The translations under genes and the position numbers were made by a program. Positions 58,430 through 64,000 of a DNA stretch of 64,000 nt are shown here, one piece after another (position 1 is the first letter of the stretch; every line of letters starts with the position of its first letter). The stretch spans positions 161,224,093-161,288,092 of the forward strand of contig BTPG01000002.1 in assembly GCA_036245525.1 (NCBI GenBank), given 5' to 3'. The notes beneath the pieces were generated by a model. That model ran no database searches and was not told the origin of the DNA. It saw only the letters and a list, made by a program, of their open reading frames with translations. This DNA comes from Semisulcospira habei. Taxonomy: Eukaryota > Mollusca > Gastropoda > Semisulcospiridae.

Positions 58430-59504
58430 ATAGGAGGAGGGTGCCGCGCTCTAGCACACCTTAGGGCCCCAAGGGCCGTCCTCCCCACCGCAAAACTCCC
58501 GACGACTCTAGGTAGGTGTAACCTACGGCGCTGAAGCGCCAGGAGGGAGAAGTGCCCCCCCGCGAAGTTCCCCACCAGAGCGAGTATCCTCACTGGGGTG
58601 TCAGAACTCTGCGAACGAGAGAACCTGCCCGCCAGCCCCCCAGCCGCCCCAATGTGGGAGACAGTACGGTTCCTGACGACTGCGACGAACGTGGCCCTGC
58701 ACGTAGCTGATTGGACGTAATAGCCTTTAAGCTCCCCGAGGGAGGGATCCTGGAATTCGGATCGTATGACTGAGCGTAGTCAGGAAGATCGTCTGACCTG
58801 TAGCTACAGTGCTGACGGGCACGGCCCAGAGGCGAGCGCGTCCGCTCCAGACGGCTATGTCGTCGTAGGTATACGTGAAGCAAGCTCAGGCTATCCTGCC
58901 TAGTCTCCTGGGGATAAGTCTGCCAGCTGGGGTCAGCAGGGTCGGGGGGGAGAGGTGACGGACGCCGCCCAAGAGGCCAGTGCCTTGCCCACTTCGTCGT
59001 AGAGGCGACAAGTTGAGAGAAGCCATAGCGAAGCTTCGACTGCTGCCCTGCGAAGACTCCAACGTTGAGGGTCAGCCGCAAACCGCCAAGGCGAAGGAGT
59101 AGGCGCTCCAGCAAGGCGGAATGGTGACCATCGTGGCTGCATGAGCACCTTGTAGAATGCAGGAAGCAGTATCGGGGGGTCCGAGGAGAGCCGAGGGGTA
59201 AGTGGTTCAGGACTGGTACCGAGGAACGGGGAGACCAACAGGACGAGCAGAGAATCCTTCCCAGGCTAGGCCAGAGCGTCGGTGTCTCGTCCAGGAGGGC
59301 TAAACCCCACGAAGGCACGGGGTAAGCCAGTGATCCCACCTGGTGGCGAACAGGTCCACTAAGTCGTCTCGCCCGCGAGCCGATCCTCCGAAGGTATCCT
59401 GATGCATCCCGAGTGAAGCAACTGGTTCCATCGGGGGAAAAGGCTGGCTCAGACCTCCCACGAGAAGAAGACCGACTAGTCTGCATCAGATCCAAGCCGT
59501 TCAC
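58430..59504 (-). pseudogene. Gag C-terminus and YR tail of DIRS-like element 2
   Basis: Minus-strand frames give a gag-like stretch (QRWSLRRAAVEASLWLLSTC, KALASWAASV) and then the terminal residues matching element 1's recombinase tail. The catalytic HxxR and Tyr of element 1 are not recognisable here. A 304-codon frame (59504-58590) covers part of it but is not homologous throughout, so it may be partly artefactual. Confidence 0.45.
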
Positions 59505-59740
59505 GCTCTTGTCCGCAAGGTCCGGAGGCCAGGCTGTACCTCGAGAAGAACCACGGAAGTAGGAGGCGTAGCCGCAGCAGCTGAGCTTAGAGATGACCGA
59601 AGGAGAGTAGAACCGACTTCCGAGCAGTGGCTAGGCCCTCCCACCACGAGCACAACCGCAGCAGTGCCACCTGTCCGAACTCCGGTGCGGCCCTGGACGC
59701 CCAAGGGGTTGTCGAGTTGGTTAGACACACGGGAGACGGA

Positions 59741-60120
59741 TTGATTGATTGTACATTGCTTAACGTCCCGACAGCAACAAGGCTTTCTCAGGACGTGCCT
59801 GCACTGCTTGTGAAAAAAAATAAACAGAACATTGAATGTATGTCGCCAGCCGGTCAAATACATTAAATAAACCTAACACATGAGGCCTAAATAAAGCTAA
59901 GACCATTTAGCAACACACATCCAATATCAAGAGCTACAGGCAGTGCAGACAGTAGGGAGAGTTTTAAAAAGGCAAATACAGGTGAATGGACAAAGGGTAG
60001 ACAGAAACACATGCCCCAGAATAGAGAGAAAAACCCACCCTGTGGGGCTGACCAGGGTGACCCTGGGAACTAAAAAATACCTAACCCCACCCAAGTCCCC
60101 CAGGGCAGACCCGGGTGGGG
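59741..60120 (-). mobile_element. SINE-like family B, copy 6
   Basis: Complete 380-bp minus-strand copy with the perfect 14-bp TSD ACACGGGAGACGGA (59727-59740 and 60121-60134). It interrupts the gag-like frame of DIRS-like element 2. Cleanest boundaries of the family: TTGATTGATTG at the left, CCCGGGTGGGG at the right. Confidence 0.9.
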
Positions 60121-61035
60121 ACACGGGAGACGGAGCTGCGCCTTGGTTCCACAGAGTCGACGGGTAGGTTGAGGACCTCCGGCGAGTCCAACGGAATGCA
60201 GATCCCGGAGCTCCTCCATCAGCAGTGACACCTCCTTCGCAGGTGAACCGAGGAACTTTGTGGAGGCCGAGTGCACGGGTACCTGAAGACAAGGGTCGGC
60301 AGCTCCGGAAGAAGTCGCAGCCCAAGATCTGGAGGCGGAGCCGAGGAACACCCGCGAGGATCGCATCCTATCGCCATCTGGCACAAGCATAAGCGAAGCC
60401 AAGGTCCTAGGAGCCTCCTCTGGTCTGCTCCCCGTAGTGAAGTCCAGGTACTTCCAAGAAGCTGGCTCAGCCGAGTCTTCAGCACAGGGGTCCTTCCGCG
60501 GCATGTCGACCTGCCCGGCGTCAGGAGTCGGCAACATGGAGAACGAAGGGTAGGGTAAGGAGCTCCTTAATGCCACGAAGCGTAGGGCGTTACTGACAAG
60601 AGAGGTCATCTAGTCCAAATGTAGAGGCAAGAGCGGATCCACAGCCGGTAGGGGCAGGCAACGCCCGAGACCTCCTGAGAACCGGTCCTGCCGAGGGAAG
60701 CCAACAGCCGGCAATCCATGGGGGCGAAGCAAGAAGATCCGGGAACCGAGAGAAGAAGCGCAGGGTAGTCGAAGCGCCTGTCACGAAGTCTGCAAGCCGC
60801 GGCCAACTCCGAGCTGAATCCGAGAGGCACCAGAGGAGACAGAAGCCGAAGCACTTGCAGACCTGTTTACCACCGGTGTGAAGTCAGAGTACTTCCAGCT
60901 GACTAAGTGTAATTTGGATCTCACGCGTAAAAGGTCACAAGCCAGTGAGTAGTCAGATCTCCAAAGGTGTATACAGTGTAACTGTGTCGAAACATGTAAG
61001 TGTAACCCATGCAAAAATGTGTACGTTAACCCCAA
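60121..61035 (-). pseudogene. DIRS-like element 2 gag, with internal duplication
   Basis: Minus-strand frame 60609-60121 contains PASWKYLDFTTGSRPEEAPR, SLLMEELRDLHSVGL and a Ser/Ala-rich middle typical of DIRS gag. A second, related block (VSWKYSDFTPVVNRSAS) lies about 450 bp upstream at 60930-60860, suggesting a partial tandem duplication. Stops and frameshifts separate the pieces, and the family-B insertion cuts the 3' part. Confidence 0.5.
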
Positions 61036-61409
61036 GTGTAGGTAAACAGGTCTGTGCTAGGCGAAGTAACGACAGCGTCCACCTCGAGGAACCACTGGAG
61101 GGGGTCGAGCGTCCAGAAGCGGAGCGACTGCAGCCAGGCGACTGGGCCGGAGCACGAAGAAGGGAAAGGGCTGAGTGAGGGGGAGAGGAAGGGACGAAGG
61201 GAAACTCCTAAGCACGCCCGCAGTGGAGAGATAGCGGAGCGTAGACCTAGAGTGTCGGAAGGGTGACTCCAACGAAGGAGATCCGTAGAGGACGAGCATC
61301 CAAGGTGCAGAGTGGTCCCTCCTCGCGTGTAGGAGAGCAAGAGCGGAGATCCGATCTCGAGTGAAAGTGGATTTCTAGTCGTGCCGCGACAAGGACGCAT
61401 GCGTGCAGC

Positions 61410-62560
61410 TTCCGCGAACCGGGCTCTGTATCGAGGTGGGTCTCCGCCTGACAGCAGGCTATGTCCAGGTGAGTTCCCTCCTGGGAACGCCCACATCGAT
61501 CATCCCTCTCCGCGTACTAACTGTGGCGGCCTGCGTGGCGAACCCTCCACAAGATCGTCACGGACTCGAGCAGTAAGGAACAGAGACTGGCACCTCCGCC
61601 GTGCTGGCTGGCCACCAACAGGACCCTGCAACCACTAGCAGGCGGCTCAGCGTGTCTTCCGACGAGCAGCATTGTCCTGGAGGGGCTCCCACTAGAAAGC
61701 GAGTGCGGTGCCAAGCGCCGGCGGGGAACATCGGACGAGCGTCGCAAAGCCGAAGAGCGAGGAGGTCCGCGTTCCTTATGACGAGGATAAGCCTGATCCT
61801 TGTTACGCTCTCACGAAGGAGCGAGAGTGCCTGTCCGAGTTCGAGCAAAGAGCGGATCCCGAAACATGTCGAGACGTGGTGTGCGTGTGCTCTTGTCTCC
61901 GCGAGCCGGGCTCTGAGGCGAGACGGGTTCGCTGCGGCCGAGGAGAACTCCAAGGCCTTCCTAGGAGACGAGTGGGGATCGGCTGACCATGGACAGCGCG
62001 AAGCACGTCTCTCCGAACCGAGCTCTGTAGCGAGATGGGTTCTCTGCCTGGCGTAAGGCTTGGTCCAAGCACGTTCCCTCCTGGGAACAACGCCTCGATC
62101 TCCCCACTCCGCACCCACCTTGCTGTGTCCGACGTGCGATTTCCGTATGCTAGGGACGTCGGAACTTGAGTGACCGGAGAACTGAACAGCCGGTACGTCA
62201 TCCAGACTGGAAACAGTCACAGGTGTCGGACGTTCGCGTCGGCAAAGCTCCAAAGTTGGGACCAGCGGGCTCTGTAGCGAGGCGGGTTCTCTGCCTGTCA
62301 CAAGGCTTTGTCCAAGCGCATTCCCTCCTGGGAACGGACCCAACGATCTGCCCACTCCGCACAGTATACTGACGCGTCCGGCATGGTGATCTCGCAGCCA
62401 TCTCGTCGGAACTCAAGCGGTCGGAGTACCGGGAACAGCAGCCGGTATTTCAGCAGGTCTGGAACCAGTCATATGTGCCGGGCGCTCTCGTCGACAGAAG
62501 CTCCAAGTTGCGACTAGCGCCATCCAGGTCATGTGGCGTAGACGCCACACCCACGCTCGG
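61410..62560 (-). repeat. Tandem repeats in the putative leader of DIRS-like element 2
   Basis: The phrase 'gctctgta.cgag..gggt.tc.gcctg' followed by 'ttccctcctgggaac' occurs at 61424-61487, 62023-62096 and 62270-62334. The last two are about 247 bp apart and are followed by 'cccactccgca'. 'cggaact.aag.g.ccggag' starts at 62160 and 62408, the same period. GC-rich; the many overlapping frames here are artefacts. Confidence 0.75.
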
Positions 62561-64000
62561 AGGTAATTCCGGCACATGGTAGACAGACCTTGTGTGAGTC
62601 CGCCGGTCACTGTAAACCTCCGTGTTGTGTGCAGGTCATCCAGAGGCCACTGCAACATACAAAAACCGAAGGCACGCGGGCGAGGGCTTGAGGGACCCTG
62701 CCCTGGTAAGGTTAACTTTTGCATCACAAAGGCACAACCAGCGAGTAACAACCTGTCAGCAAGCGCCTGGGCCTGCAATACATCCCCGCAAGCTAGAGAG
62801 TGCAGGCATGCGGGTCCCGGTAAAGCGAAGGTAAGCACCCTACCTCTGAGAGCTACCACCTGCGAAAAAGAGGAGTCGCGGCTAACCGCTCCGTTTGCCC
62901 ATCCTGCCAAGGCAACTCCCCAACCACCAAAGTGTTGTACCTGTCTCCTCAGCGTCTTACGTCCTGCGCCGGGTACATCCCTGCCTACACACGCGAGGCA
63001 GACACCCTTGGTTCGGAAGGCCCGCCAGGCTAAGGTGAGCATACAACAAATCACGCACAACAAACTCAAGCATGTCATGACAAGCATAGGCCTGAAGCAA
63101 GCGGCAGGCACAGTAACCTTATCAATAAGGCAGCCAGGCGTGGCCACCAGTGGCCCTGAGCTCAAGAGAGCATACGCCTGATGTCCAAGAATTCAAACAT
63201 GAGATGCCAAAAAAAAGGGCCTAAAACAACGTCTGGCACAACAACATTACGATGTAATGGAGACAGGGGGCGAGCATAATCAGGCCTGTTTAAGCCCCCG
63301 GGTGCAGTCAGTGTCATTTCAACTGACTAATATAAACTCTGCATCTTCCATGTGTATCCCAAGTATAAGGTGTACATGTTTATTTACCCCCCAGCCAAAA
63401 GTGTACCGAATACGCCCACATGTATGGTAAAGAGGTCTGCATAACAGAAACAAGCATTACATGACCGACTCAGTACCGAAGTAAGCGTCTGCTCTCGCCA
63501 TATCCACCAAGGTAATGCATCAAGGAATGGCTGGAGCATAACACATTCCCCGAACCACACAAGGCACAGGCGAGTAGGTAAGGAACAAGCGCCAGAATAA
63601 GGATTCGACTTGACTTTCACCGACCTTTCACACCACTCCCATTCCCTTAAGGTTTTAACCGCGAGGAACAAGGTGCCCTGCACCACTAGACGCCATCTTG
63701 GAAAACGAATCTGACCATGTGTGGACCCGCGCCGTTTAAGAATGATCGTTCCAGAGTTAAACTTCTCATGGCTTTCCTCATGCGTAATGCCTTCTTTCTA
63801 ACAGTGGATCTTTAAAACCCCCCGCTGTTATCCACGAAGAAAGGGAGATTTTGACTCTGTCAACAATCATGCCACACCAACAACCGAAGGAGAGTGGGAA
63901 AGGGTGCGAGGCCCGCCAAGGTAAAAGTCAAGAATCTTGGCGCCAAAGCAACAGCACAGACGAAGCCTGTCTTCGTGCCCGCTCAATCAGTGCCCCGCCC
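62561..64000. other. No supportable gene
   Basis: Two long antisense-overlapping frames (plus 62576-63181, minus 63165-62413) share GC-rich sequence and have no recognised domain. The segment may still belong to DIRS-like element 2, whose 5' end was not found. Confidence 0.4.

Larger units (their letters stand above)
58080..61040 (-). mobile_element. DIRS-like retroelement 2, decayed, gag-rich
   Basis: Same terminal architecture as element 1: inverted repeat 58080-58124 / 58327-58371 and a third copy at 58396-58421, with the shared GC-rich stretch 'gcggcaagcgggg'. The target-side word is ATGACCTATGGG instead of ATTACTACCAGG, so it is a sister family. Near the recombinase end, LHLPRVVGSFAVGR aligns with LVHLAKIVGSGHVGR of element 1. 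Farther in, 59240-58933 and 60609-60121 encode gag-like helical segments. RT, RNase H and most YR were not found. Confidence 0.6.

Noticed and set aside
62413..63181. Long antisense-overlapping frames (250 codons minus, 201 codons plus)
   Set aside because: GC-rich sequence gives long chance frames; neither has a recognisable domain.

Overview
This is eukaryotic, intron-bearing, repeat-saturated nuclear DNA, most likely from a mollusc (probably a marine gastropod). The grounds are the long dinucleotide and homopolymer tracts and the mixture of tRNA-derived SINEs, RTE-, L1/Tx1- and CR1/Jockey-like LINEs, Penelope-like and DIRS-like elements. The diverged arrays built on 'aaattagtatgcatag...ggtcttaccatcag' units also fit. 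The taxonomic call is inference; nothing prokaryotic or organellar was seen. Only a few pieces of host gene are supportable: one tRNA-Thr(CGU), a two-exon 3' gene end near 29.7-31.2 kb, and one terminal exon near 54 kb. The rest is layered mobile DNA whose order of arrival can often be read from target-site duplications (TSDs) and from uninterrupted sister copies.

0-9.5 kb: an 873-bp TIR element rich in subterminal TTTCGGCG boxes; three copies of 'repeat A', one carrying a 31-bp insertion made of little more than two TIRs and one carrying a 792-bp Harbinger-like MITE (TSD TTA); two copies of a retroposed SINE-like family ('family B'); and a large imperfect inverted duplication at 3.7-6.0 kb.

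9.5-24.3 kb: a 14.8-kb segment bounded by inverted termini (CATAGAGCGTATA...) and an 8-bp TSD (GCCTGAAC), sitting in repeat A whose empty site survives at 6.2 kb. It contains a decayed Penelope-like element with a hammerhead-ribozyme motif, nested TTAA-flanked hairpin elements, and a zinc-finger / tyrosine-recombinase-like / Myb-like protein gene with one frameshift. A 92-bp element at 4.35 kb has the same terminal bases and its own 8-bp TSD.

24.3-38 kb: the tRNA gene, three decayed LINE reverse-transcriptase remnants, the duplicated-exon gene end, tRNA-derived SINEs, and an L1/Tx1-like LINE on the minus strand.

38.2-44.7 kb: the best-preserved coding DNA. It is an RTE-like LINE with an intact 1004-codon ORF, inserted into an older, CpG-decayed copy of itself, with both TSD pairs visible.

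44.7-54 kb: a ~4-kb array of ~165-bp units interrupted by a SINE, then a terminal exon on the minus strand. 54.4-64 kb: two adjacent, diverged minus-strand DIRS-like elements. The first has gag, RNase H and tyrosine recombinase but lacks the RT palm. The second is gag-rich, carries a family-B insertion, and has a tandem-repeat leader.
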